Of a DNA stretch of 64,000 bases, positions 55,123-63,751 are shown piece by piece. Source of the stretch: Sinorhizobium sp. RAC02 (GTDB lineage: Bacteria; Pseudomonadota; Alphaproteobacteria; Rhizobiales; Rhizobiaceae); contig NZ_CP016450.1 in assembly GCF_001713395.1 (NCBI RefSeq), forward strand, positions 1,116,001 to 1,180,000, given 5' to 3'. Positions within the stretch are counted from its first letter, which is position 1; every line of letters starts with the position of its first letter. Under the pieces are notes generated by a model. The model made no database searches. It was not told where the DNA came from and saw only the letters and a list, made by a program, of their open reading frames with translations. The position numbers and the translations under genes were made by a program.

Positions 55123-55710
55123 ATGACGACGCGGCCAAGACGCATGATTGTCGGCATTTCAGGTGCTTCCGGCGTGGTCTACGGCAAGCGCATCCTCGAA
55201 GTGCTGCGCGACCTGGAGATCGAGACGCATCTCATCATGTCTCGCGCCGCCTGCATCACGCTCGCGGCCGAGGCGGATTTTACCAAGCAGGACCTTGAAG
55301 CGCTGGCGACGACCACGCATTCCAACAAGGATATCGGCGCGGTCTGTTCCTCCGGCTCCTACAAGACTCTCGGCATGATCGTTGCCCCCTGTTCGGTGAA
55401 GACCATGGCGGAAATCGCCACCGGCACGACCGACAACCTGCTGTCGCGCGCCGCCGACGTGGTGCTGAAGGAGCGCCGCCGTCTGGTGCTGATGCTGCGC
55501 GAAACGCCGCTCCATCTCGGCCACATCCGCAACATGGCGCAGGTGACGGAAATGGGCGGCATAATCTACCCGCCCGTGCCGGCCTTCTACGCCAAGCCGC
55601 AAAGCCTCGCCGACATGGTCGACCACACCGTCGGTCGCGTGCTCGACCTCTTTGATCTGGACCCCGGCATCGTGCGCCGCTGGCAAGGTACGCAAGACGG
55701 GGTGGCGTGA
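55123..55710 (+). CDS. ubiX: UbiX-family flavin prenyltransferase
   Basis: Makes the prenylated FMN cofactor for UbiD from FMN and dimethylallyl phosphate; 195 residues. Conserved features are GISGASGVVYG, CSSGSYKTLGMIVAPCSVKT, NLLSRAADVVLKERRRLVL, RETPLH and PPVPAFY. It lies directly behind ubiD and is presumably its dedicated cofactor enzyme. The XdhC gene begins one base after its stop. Confidence 0.93.
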   Translation: MTTRPRRMIVGISGASGVVYGKRILEVLRDLEIETHLIMSRAACITLAAEADFTKQDLEALATTTHSNKDIGAVCSSGSYKTLGMIVAPCSVKTMAEIATGTTDNLLSRAADVVLKERRRLVLMLRETPLHLGHIRNMAQVTEMGGIIYPPVPAFYAKPQSLADMVDHTVGRVLDLFDLDPGIVRRWQGTQDGVA

Positions 55711-55711
55711 C

Positions 55712-56638
55712 ATGGCCGGCCGCATCGCCCCCGAACCGGAAACGCTGGAGCCTCGCGCCGCCTTCCTTTCGGACGATGCGATCGAGATCCTTGCCTTCGC
55801 CGCGCAATCCATGACCGATGGCCATGCAGTGGCCCTCGTCACGCTCGTCGAAATCCGTGGCGGCGCGGCCCGCGCGATCGGCGCGCAGATGGCGGTGTGT
55901 GCAGACGGCCGCTATTGCGGTTTCGTTTCCGGTGGTTGTACGGAGGCAGCTGTTGCCGCCGAAGCCGTGATTGCCCTTCAAAAAGGCTTGGACCGCAATC
56001 TTTGCCTCGGCGAGGGATCACCTTTCTTCGATATCGTCCTGCCGTGCGGCGGCGGCATCACGCTCGCCATTCACGTTCTTCGTGACACCGCCGTACTGCA
56101 TCGTGCGCTGACGGCTCTGCAGCGCCGTATCCCCGTGTGCCTGCGCTATCATGCTGGCGCCCAGGCACTTGATCTGGAGGCGGGTGAGGGGAAGGCCGGT
56201 TGGGATGGGGATGCTTTCGTCCGCGCCTACCGGCCAAGGGAAAGGCTTGTGCTTGGCGGCACCGGAATGGAAGCCAGTGCGGTGGCGCAGATTGCGTCCG
56301 CGTCCGGCTACGAGGTCTTGCTGCTAGAACGAGGCCAGGTGCCAACAGACGACCAATTGGATCGCGATACCGCCGTGGCACTTCTGTTCCACGACGTCGA
56401 CCGGGAACTGGTATTGCTCGAACGCGTTCTGGCATCGAGGGCTTTCTACATCGGCGCACTCGGAAGCCGCCGCACGCACGGGACGCGCTGCGCAGCCTTG
56501 CGGCAGCGTGGTTACTGTGACGCCGACCTCGCCCGGATAAAGGCCCCCATCGGAATCTTCGACAAGGCGAGGGATGCACGCACGCTCGCCCTCTCGATCG
56601 TCGCCGATATTGCACAGGCGCGGTTGCACGGTCTCTGA
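55712..56638 (+). CDS. XdhC/CoxI-family molybdenum-cofactor maturation protein
   Basis: A 308-residue XdhC-like protein that binds molybdenum cofactor, protects its sulfurated form and inserts it into xanthine-dehydrogenase-family enzymes. The N-terminal XdhC/CoxI domain has VSGGCTEAAVAAEAV. The C-terminal Rossmann domain has RLVLGGTGMEASAVAQI and YIGALGSRRTHGTRCAALR. Its presence ties the operon end to the molybdenum hydroxylase at 46.6-50.3 kb. It starts at ATG 55712 and is followed by an intrinsic terminator. Confidence 0.92.
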   Translation: MAGRIAPEPETLEPRAAFLSDDAIEILAFAAQSMTDGHAVALVTLVEIRGGAARAIGAQMAVCADGRYCGFVSGGCTEAAVAAEAVIALQKGLDRNLCLGEGSPFFDIVLPCGGGITLAIHVLRDTAVLHRALTALQRRIPVCLRYHAGAQALDLEAGEGKAGWDGDAFVRAYRPRERLVLGGTGMEASAVAQIASASGYEVLLLERGQVPTDDQLDRDTAVALLFHDVDRELVLLERVLASRAFYIGALGSRRTHGTRCAALRQRGYCDADLARIKAPIGIFDKARDARTLALSIVADIAQARLHGL

Positions 56639-56701
56639 AAAACCGATGCCTTACCAAGGTTTGTGAAAGTTGCTGTAAATAAACCAACGACCTACGCAGA
56701 C

Positions 56702-56729
56702 AAAAGGCTCGGCGAAGCCGAGCCTTTTT
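56702..56729. terminator. Bidirectional intrinsic terminator after the cluster
   Basis: Perfect 12-bp stem AAAAGGCTCGGC (56702-56713) with GCCGAGCCTTTT (56717-56728), loop GAA, T-rich on both strands. It ends the plus-strand cluster and could also stop transcription from the convergent protease gene. Confidence 0.9.
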
Positions 56730-56792
56730 ATGTCGATTGCAAAACGATCCCCTCCGGAAAGCGGGAGCGTTGCAGCTCGGCTGCCCTCGCGC

Positions 56793-58409
56793 CTAGAGGA
56801 TAAAGTCACTCGCGTTGAGGTCGCTCAACTTGAAGTTACTGAGAACGATAATGTCCGTGCTGGCGAGTTTGATTTGCACGTCAGCGCCGACCTGAGTAGA
56901 TTTGCTCAGGACCGAGCTGATCGATGAGAAGTTGTACGAACTCAAATCGATATCATCGACGTTGTTCTGGAAGTCGGAAATTATGTCCCTGCCATAGCCC
57001 GTGGCAAAATAGAAGGCATCGGCGCCGCCGCCGCCGGTCAGCGTATCGTTGCCTTTGCCGCCGGCAATCTTGTTGATGCCGCTGTTGCCGATCAACCTGT
57101 CGTTGAAGGCGCTGCCCAACAGATTTTCGATGGACGAATAGGTGTCTCCTCCCGCATCCCCAGTATTGATTGACGGATTCGCTAGGCTGGCCCGCACGGA
57201 TGCTATCGCGTCGGCATAGGAGGCCGTGTCCACTCCGCTGCCGCCAATCAGCTTGTCAGCACCTGCACCACCAGTCAGCGCGTCGTTTCCGTTGCCGCCG
57301 GAGAGCACGTCGCGGCCCGCTCCACCATAGAGCTTGTCATTGCCGTCGAAGCCATAAAGGACGTCGTTGCCGTTGTTGCCCTGCAGTACGTTGGCCGCCT
57401 GATTGCCGCGAATCGCGTCGTTACCGCTGCCGCCTTTCGCATTTTCGATAAGGGATCGCAGATCGCCCTTGAACAGAAGTGCGTTGAAGATGTTGCCACG
57501 GGCAAAAGCATCCGTGTCGAAGTTCAACAACGCAAGTTGCACGTCGCTGAACTTGGAATGGTAGCCAGGGCGCAGATCGACCGAGAGGGCCGTCTTATAG
57601 GACGAAAGGTCATAGGTATCGTTGCCGCCGCCGTCCCAGATTGTTGCGAAAATGCGATTGCCGCCGGCATCGATGGCAACCTTGCCGTTGACCAAGGTAT
57701 CGCCGCTATTTGGATTCCACTTGTAGACTGTTGCACCGGCATTTGTTGTGAAGTCGGCGCCATACATTCGCTGCAGCGCGGCGATGTCGTACATCATGTA
57801 GCTTTGTGCGTAGCCGAATTCTTCGTTCATGTAGCCATCGGTCGGGCCGCCGATGTTGGAGCGATAGGTCATGATGGAATATTCCATCGAGTCCTTCGAG
57901 GCGGGTAATGCCGGGAAGCCGTCTTCCACTTCGTGTCCGTGTTTCAGGCCGAGTGCATGGCCGATCTCGTGCAGCATGGTCGCCCAGGCGTAGTTGCCAG
58001 CGACAGGTGAGCGGTAATTGAAGGCACGACCGAACCAGACATCGCCACCGACATCTGCCGTGGTCGGGTAATAGGCATGAGCCGTTCCTGAACCATCCGT
58101 CTCGGCAAAGCGGAGCGTCGAGGTTGCGGTCGACCCCACCGAAATGTTTACGGCGGTGAAGCCCTCGACGGAGAACCCATCATTCGCGGAAGTACCCGCA
58201 GCCGCGTCCAGCGCAAAGCGCGCTGCCGTCTGCTGTTGGGTCGAAATCGTGCCGAAATTGTTCGTGGGCTCGCCCGTATAGGTGTAATCGTCCGATGTCG
58301 TGGGAAACGCATAGGTGATCGGACCGGACCAGGCGTAGCCAGAAAACAGCCCATCGACCGACGTTCCGGTTGCCGTTATGGTTTTGATGGTTTTACTTGT
58401 ACCTGTCAC
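56793..58409 (-). CDS. Serralysin-like M10 metalloprotease with RTX repeats
   Basis: A 538-residue secreted zinc protease. The zinc motif HEIGHALGLKHGHE puts ligands at His147, His151 and His157 with Glu148 as the base; Met180 in YSIMTYRS is the Met-turn of metzincins. Residues from about 340 onward are calcium-binding RTX nonapeptides of GGxGxD type (for example GGNGNDALTGGAGADKLIGG), and the C-terminus ends in hydrophobic residues (LNASDFIL), as in type I secretion signals. There is no N-terminal signal peptide. No type I exporter gene is adjacent. Confidence 0.93.
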   Translation of the reverse strand: MTGTSKTIKTITATGTSVDGLFSGYAWSGPITYAFPTTSDDYTYTGEPTNNFGTISTQQQTAARFALDAAAGTSANDGFSVEGFTAVNISVGSTATSTLRFAETDGSGTAHAYYPTTADVGGDVWFGRAFNYRSPVAGNYAWATMLHEIGHALGLKHGHEVEDGFPALPASKDSMEYSIMTYRSNIGGPTDGYMNEEFGYAQSYMMYDIAALQRMYGADFTTNAGATVYKWNPNSGDTLVNGKVAIDAGGNRIFATIWDGGGNDTYDLSSYKTALSVDLRPGYHSKFSDVQLALLNFDTDAFARGNIFNALLFKGDLRSLIENAKGGSGNDAIRGNQAANVLQGNNGNDVLYGFDGNDKLYGGAGRDVLSGGNGNDALTGGAGADKLIGGSGVDTASYADAIASVRASLANPSINTGDAGGDTYSSIENLLGSAFNDRLIGNSGINKIAGGKGNDTLTGGGGADAFYFATGYGRDIISDFQNNVDDIDLSSYNFSSISSVLSKSTQVGADVQIKLASTDIIVLSNFKLSDLNASDFIL

Positions 58410-58545
58410 GTCGTGATCTCCGGCTTGGTGGCGTTCGGTTCGGATGGCATCCTGCCATGGATAGGCCGCAATCTGCTTCGAGAATCGTAATGCAGCAACT
58501 CGTTATGCAATTGAAAACGTCCTAACATAAACGGATGATCGAGAC

Positions 58546-58812
58546 ATGCTATTCGGGTGGAGAATGAAATTGATCTCTAAAATGTCCATGATTGCGACAA
58601 CCGGCTTCGTGCTTGCGGCAGCAGGCGACGGCCCTCCGGGTACGGGTGGCACCATGATACTGCCGACCGACCCCGAGATCGTCATCGAGGCCGAATACAA
58701 GAACTTCAAGGCGAAGGGTACGCGCGAAGCTCTTGAACTGTTCATCGCGCGCCATCCTGACCATCCGCTCGCCGAACAGGCGCGGGAAGATATTCGCCAC
58801 CTCGGAAAATGA
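58546..58812 (+). CDS. Small exported protein of unknown function
   Basis: An 88-residue product with a hydrophobic N-terminal segment (MKLISKMSMIATTGFVLAAA) resembling a signal peptide or membrane anchor, a Gly/Pro-rich linker, and a short helical end (AEYKNFKAKGTREALELFIA followed by HPDHPLAEQAREDI) resembling a tetratricopeptide-like half repeat. Start uncertain: ATG 58546, 58564 or 58582. It is divergent from the protease gene. No function can be assigned. Confidence 0.55.
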   Translation: MLFGWRMKLISKMSMIATTGFVLAAAGDGPPGTGGTMILPTDPEIVIEAEYKNFKAKGTREALELFIARHPDHPLAEQAREDIRHLGK

Positions 58813-59056
58813 CGGATCGAACAGTTGGGGCCGACGGCCGGAAGCGGATAGAGAGCGTTTCTATGTACCTATTTCCGTTGCAATATTAGGCCCTGATACA
58901 ACCTAGCCCACCTCTGTTTTCCCCACACGGCAGATACACCCGAATAAAGCCGCAGGCCCGTCCGTCGATTAGAGGATTGCGGTTGACGAATGTCATGGGG
59001 CTTGCCAGCATACCCCCGGAATTCTGACCGGCCAGTTGAATTTGTGGGGGCATACA

Positions 59057-60316
59057 TTGACTGCGGGTTCCATCATCGCGACGCTTCTGATCGTCTTTGC
59101 CGGCCTTCTGGCCGTGCCGGCCGTCAGCCATACCAATGCGGGAACCACGTTTTCGCTGATGGCCTCTTCGATGGCCTTCGTCGCCATGGGGATCGCCCAG
59201 TTCATGGCGACGCGTCCGCCTTTCATCGAACGGCTGTTTGGCGGGCTCGACCGCATCTACCAGTTCCATCGCAAGATCGGGATTGCGGTGCTCTGTCTTA
59301 TCCTGGTGCACTATTTCATTGCACCGGATTTCCAGGGGCTTTCCGTAACGAGCGGGCTCAACCAACTCGCCAAGACGGCGGGCGAATGGGCGTTCTACGC
59401 CTTCGTCTTCCTGTTGATCCTCAGCCTCGTCAAGGTGATCCCGAAGACGCGGTTCCAGATCCCCTATCAGTATTGGCGCATCACGCACCGCTTCATCGGC
59501 CTGCTCTTCGTCATGGTGGCGTTCCATCAGATGTTCATCAAGCGCCCCTATGACGGCACGGCGCTGCTGGCGACCTATCTCAATCTTTTCGCTCTCATCG
59601 GCATCGTCAGCTACGCCTATACGCAGCTCCTGCCATGGCTTCGCACGCGCAGATACGAGGTTGTGAATGTCGAGCGCCATGACGGAGCGACGATCATTTC
59701 GGCAAGGCCGATCGGCGGCAAGCTTCGGGCGAAACCTGGCCAGTTCGGCTTTTTCCGCGTCAACAAGACGGGCCTTCGCGAGCCGCATCCCTTCACCATC
59801 GCCGGGATAGAGGACGATGGTTCGGTGCGCTTCGCCATCAAGCCGCTCGGCGATTATACCAAGGCGCTGCGCGAGACGGTTGCGGTTGGTGATGCGCTGA
59901 CGCTCGAGGGCGGATACGGGCATTTCAATCATAAGCGCGGCGGCAAGAAGCAGATCTGGCTTGCCGGCGGCATCGGAGTCACGCCGTTTCTCGCCATGGC
60001 GAGCCGGCTGAAGGGCGACGAGGGGCAGGATATCCACATGGTCTACTGTGTGCGCGACGGAGCGGAGGCGATCGGCCTCGAGACATTCCGGGCGCAGGCG
60101 GAAAAGCTCGAGAATTTCAACTTCGTTCTGCACAATTCGGCGACCGACGGGCGCTTCGATGCAACGAAGCTCGTCTCCGGCACGACGATGAATCCGGCCG
60201 AGGCCGACCTGTGGTTCTGCGGCCCGCCGCCTTTGCGGCTGGCCATCGAAAAGGGATTGAAGGAACTCGGCAAGGCACCGCGCCGCGTCGAGTTCGAGCG
60301 TTTCGAGTTTCGATAG
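59057..60316 (+). CDS. Ferric-reductase-like membrane flavocytochrome
   Basis: About 420 residues. The N-terminal half has six to seven membrane segments with a ferric-reductase-type pattern of histidines (YQFHRKIGIAVLCLILVHYF and ITHRFIGLLFVMVAFHQMF) suited to two b-haems. The C-terminal half is an FAD/NAD-binding reductase with REPHPFTIAG, LAGGIGVTPFLAM and LWFCGPPPLR. It should move electrons from NAD(P)H across the membrane. The start is uncertain: TTG 59057 follows GGGGG at 59046-59050; TTG 59036 is possible. It precedes the tetraheme protein gene, so the two may work together. Confidence 0.85.
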   Translation: MTAGSIIATLLIVFAGLLAVPAVSHTNAGTTFSLMASSMAFVAMGIAQFMATRPPFIERLFGGLDRIYQFHRKIGIAVLCLILVHYFIAPDFQGLSVTSGLNQLAKTAGEWAFYAFVFLLILSLVKVIPKTRFQIPYQYWRITHRFIGLLFVMVAFHQMFIKRPYDGTALLATYLNLFALIGIVSYAYTQLLPWLRTRRYEVVNVERHDGATIISARPIGGKLRAKPGQFGFFRVNKTGLREPHPFTIAGIEDDGSVRFAIKPLGDYTKALRETVAVGDALTLEGGYGHFNHKRGGKKQIWLAGGIGVTPFLAMASRLKGDEGQDIHMVYCVRDGAEAIGLETFRAQAEKLENFNFVLHNSATDGRFDATKLVSGTTMNPAEADLWFCGPPPLRLAIEKGLKELGKAPRRVEFERFEFR

Positions 60317-60317
60317 G

Positions 60318-60375
60318 ACAGTTCCCGAAGAAACTGCGAAGCGGTTTTGCATCCGGAATTGTGTGAGAGAGATTG
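60318..60375 (+). repeat. Rhizobial dispersed intergenic repeat, copy 2 (diverged)
   Basis: Contains CTGCGAAGCGGTTTTGCATC followed by CGGAATTGTGTGA, matching the reverse strand of copy 1 near 24000-24092. It sits in the gap before the tetraheme gene, covering an alternative TTG start at 60373 and so favouring ATG 60421. Confidence 0.65.
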
Positions 60376-60420
60376 AATTTCCAGCCGGTCCGCCGGCCTC
60401 TTGGAGCGAGGGAACAAGCC

Positions 60421-63400
60421 ATGCGCATGTTCAAGACATCATTTTCCCGCCGAAGCTCGGGCATTGCCGCAACGCTTGGCCTCGCCATGCTGGCTATCTG
60501 TCCCACCGGGGCATTGGCGATCGACCAGTTCGCGCCGGATGCCTTCGGCACCTACCAGCCGAATGTCGACAACGGCAAGGTCATGTTCGGTGCGGCCGGC
60601 TGCGGCGCCTGCCATGGCTCGGGTGACAACACGGAGCTGCTGTCCGGCGGCATGGAGATGCAGACGGCGATCGGCAAGTTCTTCGCGCCGAACATTTCCG
60701 CCCATCCGAACGGCATCGGCGGCTGGTCGAATGCGGACTTCCTGAACGCCGTGATGGTCGGCCTCGACAAGGAGGGCAACAACCTCTACCCGGTCATGCC
60801 CTATACGTCCTATGGCGGCATGAAGCCGGAGGATGTGCTGGATATCAAAGCCTATATCGACACGCTGCCGCAATCGGATGCCGCCTCGCACGAGCATGAG
60901 ATTGCCTTCCCGTTCAATCGGCAGACCACGCTGACGCTTTGGAAGCGCAGCCATTTCACCGTGCAGGCCTATCAGCCGCGCGAGGAAACGCAGATGGAGC
61001 GTGGCCGCTACCTCATCGAGAATGTCGGCGGCTGCGGCGATTGCCATACGCCGCGCACCACGACCTACGGCCTCGATCTCGCCCGCGCCTATGAAGGCGA
61101 GAAGGGCCTCACCGGCGCCGTCGCGCCGGATATCACCAAGGCGCGCATGAGCGGTCTTGCTTCGCATGAAGTCTTCACCAAGGGCCTGATCGACGAGGGC
61201 AAGAAGCTCTCCGGTTCACCGCTGTCCGATCCGGTCATGCGCCGGATCGCGCAGGGCCTTTCGACGCTTTCCGATGAGGACAAGCAGGCGATGTACGCCT
61301 TCCTTGCCGATCGCGAGGTGAAGGTAACGCCCGTCGAGACCAGCACCGCGCCGGTCTGCAGCGAGGCGACCGCCGAAAGCGCCCTCGGTGCTGCCGGGGG
61401 CAGTGCGGATTTGGCCTCTGCGGCCGATGCCTTCATCGGCAAATACTGCCGCAATTGCCATGGCCCGGGCGAAAGCTCGCAAGGGTCCTTCCCATCGGGT
61501 GACCTTGCCTCGATTGCTGCAAACCCGGCCTTCGTGACGCCCGGCGATGCCGCCAAGTCGCTGCTCTACACCAGCGTTACCAGCGGCCGCATGCCGCTCG
61601 GCAAACGCCCGGACGATGCCGAAGTGCAGGGCCTTGCCGACTGGATCAATTCGCTGAACCAGTCTGATATTCCAACCGCGGTCTCCGCAACGCAGACCAA
61701 GCGCTCGCGGCCGATGCTGAAATATCTCGATTTCGTCGAGCTGGCGCTGCGCGATATCTCCAAGGTGGACGAGCACGACCAGCCGTTCATGCGCTATTTC
61801 AGCTATCGCGACCAGTATAACGGCATGATGAGCTGCGAGACGCATGAAACCTTCCTGAAGCGCATGCGAGTTCTCGCCGGCGGCTTCAAGAAGCTCTTGA
61901 ATTCGCTGTCCTATGGCCCGGAACTGGTGCTGCCCAAGGAAGTGGAGGGCTCCGACGGCCTGCTCGTTCGCGTCGACCTGCGTGACCTCGAATGGAGCCA
62001 GGAAGACTACGACTTCCTGATCAACGAATACTTCTATGGCGTGGAACCGACGAGCGATGCCCAGCTGCATTCGCTTGCCAAGGCGACGCAGTCGCAGCTT
62101 CCCATCATGCGTGTCGACTGGTTCATGAGCAACGGCGCGCGGCCGAAGGTCTATAACCGTCTCATGAAGCTGCCGACCAATATTTCCGAGCTTGAAAAGC
62201 GCTTCCAGGTGCCTGTCGATCAAAACATCGAGCGTCGCCGTATCGTCCGTGCGGGCTTTGCCGATGGCTCTTCGGGTGTTTCCGATCACAATCGCATGCT
62301 GGAGCGCCACGACATGCCGTTCGGCGGCTATTACTGGAAGTCCTATGACTTCGCCGGCGATGTCGGCAAGCAGGTGCTGAAGCGCTTCCCGGCGGGTCCG
62401 GAAGGCGTTCGCCTGAAAGCCGGTCTCGAAGCCTTCGACCATGACGGCGGCGAAATGATCTTCTCGCTTCCGAACGGCATGCAGGGCTACTATCTCTCGA
62501 CCGACAAGGGCGACCAGCTCGATATCGGCCCGACGGCGATCGTCTCCTTCCGCAAGCGACCGATCGGCAAGGGTGTCGAGATCATCAATGCCCGCTCGTG
62601 CTTCGACTGCCACTTCGACGGCATTCTCTCCAAGCGCGACCAGTTGCGTGAGCATATCGAAACCTCCACGCTGTTCTCCAAGGACCAGCAGGACGAGCTG
62701 CTCGCCGTCTATGTGCCGCAGGAGGAGTTGAACGAGGTCTACAAGCGCGACACGGATCGTTTCGTCGCTGCGCTCGATCGTCTCGGCATCACCGAAGCGA
62801 CTTCCGGCGGTGGCAAGACCAGCCTGAAGGCACCCGGCGGCGCGGAAATCTTCACCTACTTCGCCGACAAGTACGAGGATGAGTTGAACTTCGAACAGCT
62901 GGCTGCCGAGTTCGACATGACGCCGGAGGAGTTCTCCTCCGACATCCGCCGCCTCACCGACGTGAATGCACTGCGCATCGGCATCGATTGGGTTGCGACG
63001 CTCGAATCGGGCGCCACGATCCCGCGCACCGAGGTTGAAGAGCAGTATGCCTTCATGCTGGAACCGCTGCTGCAGCTCGAACCGCTGAAGCGCGGCGTCA
63101 ATCCGGACGTGGCCGTCAACAATACCGGCGATGCCTCCTACACCAAGCCGGCCGTGGACAACACGGGCTATCAGCAGCCGGAGCAGAAGCAGGAGCAGGC
63201 CGTCGACAACACCTATGTCACGCCGGCCTACAAGCAGGACGACAAGGCGCAGGCTGAAAAGGTCAAGCTTGCCCTGCATGTCCCGTCGACAAGCGCGAAG
63301 GTGGGGGATTACCTGAGCTTCGAGCTCAGCACGAACCACGCCTGCGAGCTTCAGGTGATGTATGTGGAGGACACCGGCAATGTGGAAATCATTCCGGACG

Positions 63401-63684
63401 TCATGATCGGCAACACCACGCTGAACACCGGTGAACGCCGCCTGATCCCGCAGCCGGGCACGGGCAACCTGACCTTCGATTCGCCGTCACCCGGCGAAAC
63501 GATGATCGCCTACTGCAAGATCGGCGGCCTCGGCGACCAGAAACTGACGGCCGAGCAGGCCAAGCAGCTGGCCGTCAGTTCGAAGCAGCCGACCACGCGC
63601 GGCATTGCCGTCAACCTCGCCAAGCAGGCCGAGAAGGACAATGGCGCGGCCGGTCTTCAGATGGTGACTTTCGAGATCAAATGA
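60421..63684 (+). CDS. Large exported multi-haem c-type cytochrome with C-terminal DUF4384-like region
   Basis: A 1087-residue protein with a signal peptide (MRMFKTSFSRRSSGIAATLG, ending near ALA-33). Four CXXCH haem motifs: residues 61-65 (CGACH), 205-209 (CGDCH), 343-347 (CRNCH) and 727-731 (CFDCH). The first two lie in a di-haem part resembling the cytochrome subunit of sugar/alcohol dehydrogenases; the third is a separate cytochrome c domain; the fourth is in a large middle region I do not recognise. A VDNT-repeated, Gln/Lys-rich linker (about 900-945) precedes a C-terminal DUF4384-like beta domain (KLALHVPSTSAKVGDYLSFE). ATG 60421 has GAGGGA upstream. Terminator at 63692-63724. Confidence 0.88.
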   Translation: MRMFKTSFSRRSSGIAATLGLAMLAICPTGALAIDQFAPDAFGTYQPNVDNGKVMFGAAGCGACHGSGDNTELLSGGMEMQTAIGKFFAPNISAHPNGIGGWSNADFLNAVMVGLDKEGNNLYPVMPYTSYGGMKPEDVLDIKAYIDTLPQSDAASHEHEIAFPFNRQTTLTLWKRSHFTVQAYQPREETQMERGRYLIENVGGCGDCHTPRTTTYGLDLARAYEGEKGLTGAVAPDITKARMSGLASHEVFTKGLIDEGKKLSGSPLSDPVMRRIAQGLSTLSDEDKQAMYAFLADREVKVTPVETSTAPVCSEATAESALGAAGGSADLASAADAFIGKYCRNCHGPGESSQGSFPSGDLASIAANPAFVTPGDAAKSLLYTSVTSGRMPLGKRPDDAEVQGLADWINSLNQSDIPTAVSATQTKRSRPMLKYLDFVELALRDISKVDEHDQPFMRYFSYRDQYNGMMSCETHETFLKRMRVLAGGFKKLLNSLSYGPELVLPKEVEGSDGLLVRVDLRDLEWSQEDYDFLINEYFYGVEPTSDAQLHSLAKATQSQLPIMRVDWFMSNGARPKVYNRLMKLPTNISELEKRFQVPVDQNIERRRIVRAGFADGSSGVSDHNRMLERHDMPFGGYYWKSYDFAGDVGKQVLKRFPAGPEGVRLKAGLEAFDHDGGEMIFSLPNGMQGYYLSTDKGDQLDIGPTAIVSFRKRPIGKGVEIINARSCFDCHFDGILSKRDQLREHIETSTLFSKDQQDELLAVYVPQEELNEVYKRDTDRFVAALDRLGITEATSGGGKTSLKAPGGAEIFTYFADKYEDELNFEQLAAEFDMTPEEFSSDIRRLTDVNALRIGIDWVATLESGATIPRTEVEEQYAFMLEPLLQLEPLKRGVNPDVAVNNTGDASYTKPAVDNTGYQQPEQKQEQAVDNTYVTPAYKQDDKAQAEKVKLALHVPSTSAKVGDYLSFELSTNHACELQVMYVEDTGNVEIIPDVMIGNTTLNTGERRLIPQPGTGNLTFDSPSPGETMIAYCKIGGLGDQKLTAEQAKQLAVSSKQPTTRGIAVNLAKQAEKDNGAAGLQMVTFEIK

Positions 63685-63691
63685 TAACAAG

Positions 63692-63724
63692 GGCAGGGGC
63701 TTTCAGGCCCCTGCCTATTTTTTG
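63692..63724 (+). terminator. Rho-independent terminator after the tetraheme gene
   Basis: Perfect 9-bp stem GGCAGGGGC (63692-63700) with GCCCCTGCC (63707-63715), loop TTTCAG, followed by TATTTTTT. Confidence 0.82.
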
Positions 63725-63751
63725 CCAAACGACACGAGGGCTGAACCGACA

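Noticed and set aside
53746..55710. Ubiquinone-biosynthesis ubiD/ubiX pair
   Set aside because: Located among catabolic genes with no other ubiquinone genes nearby; most alphaproteobacteria would not need a second pair here for ubiquinone.
56793..57450. Tandem DNA repeat in the protease gene
   Set aside because: The periodicity is the coding consequence of RTX nonapeptides, not an independent repeat element.
61216..63339. Long minus-strand open frame opposite the tetraheme gene
   Set aside because: A shadow of the plus-strand gene, whose signal peptide, haem motifs, ribosome-binding site and terminator are all convincing.
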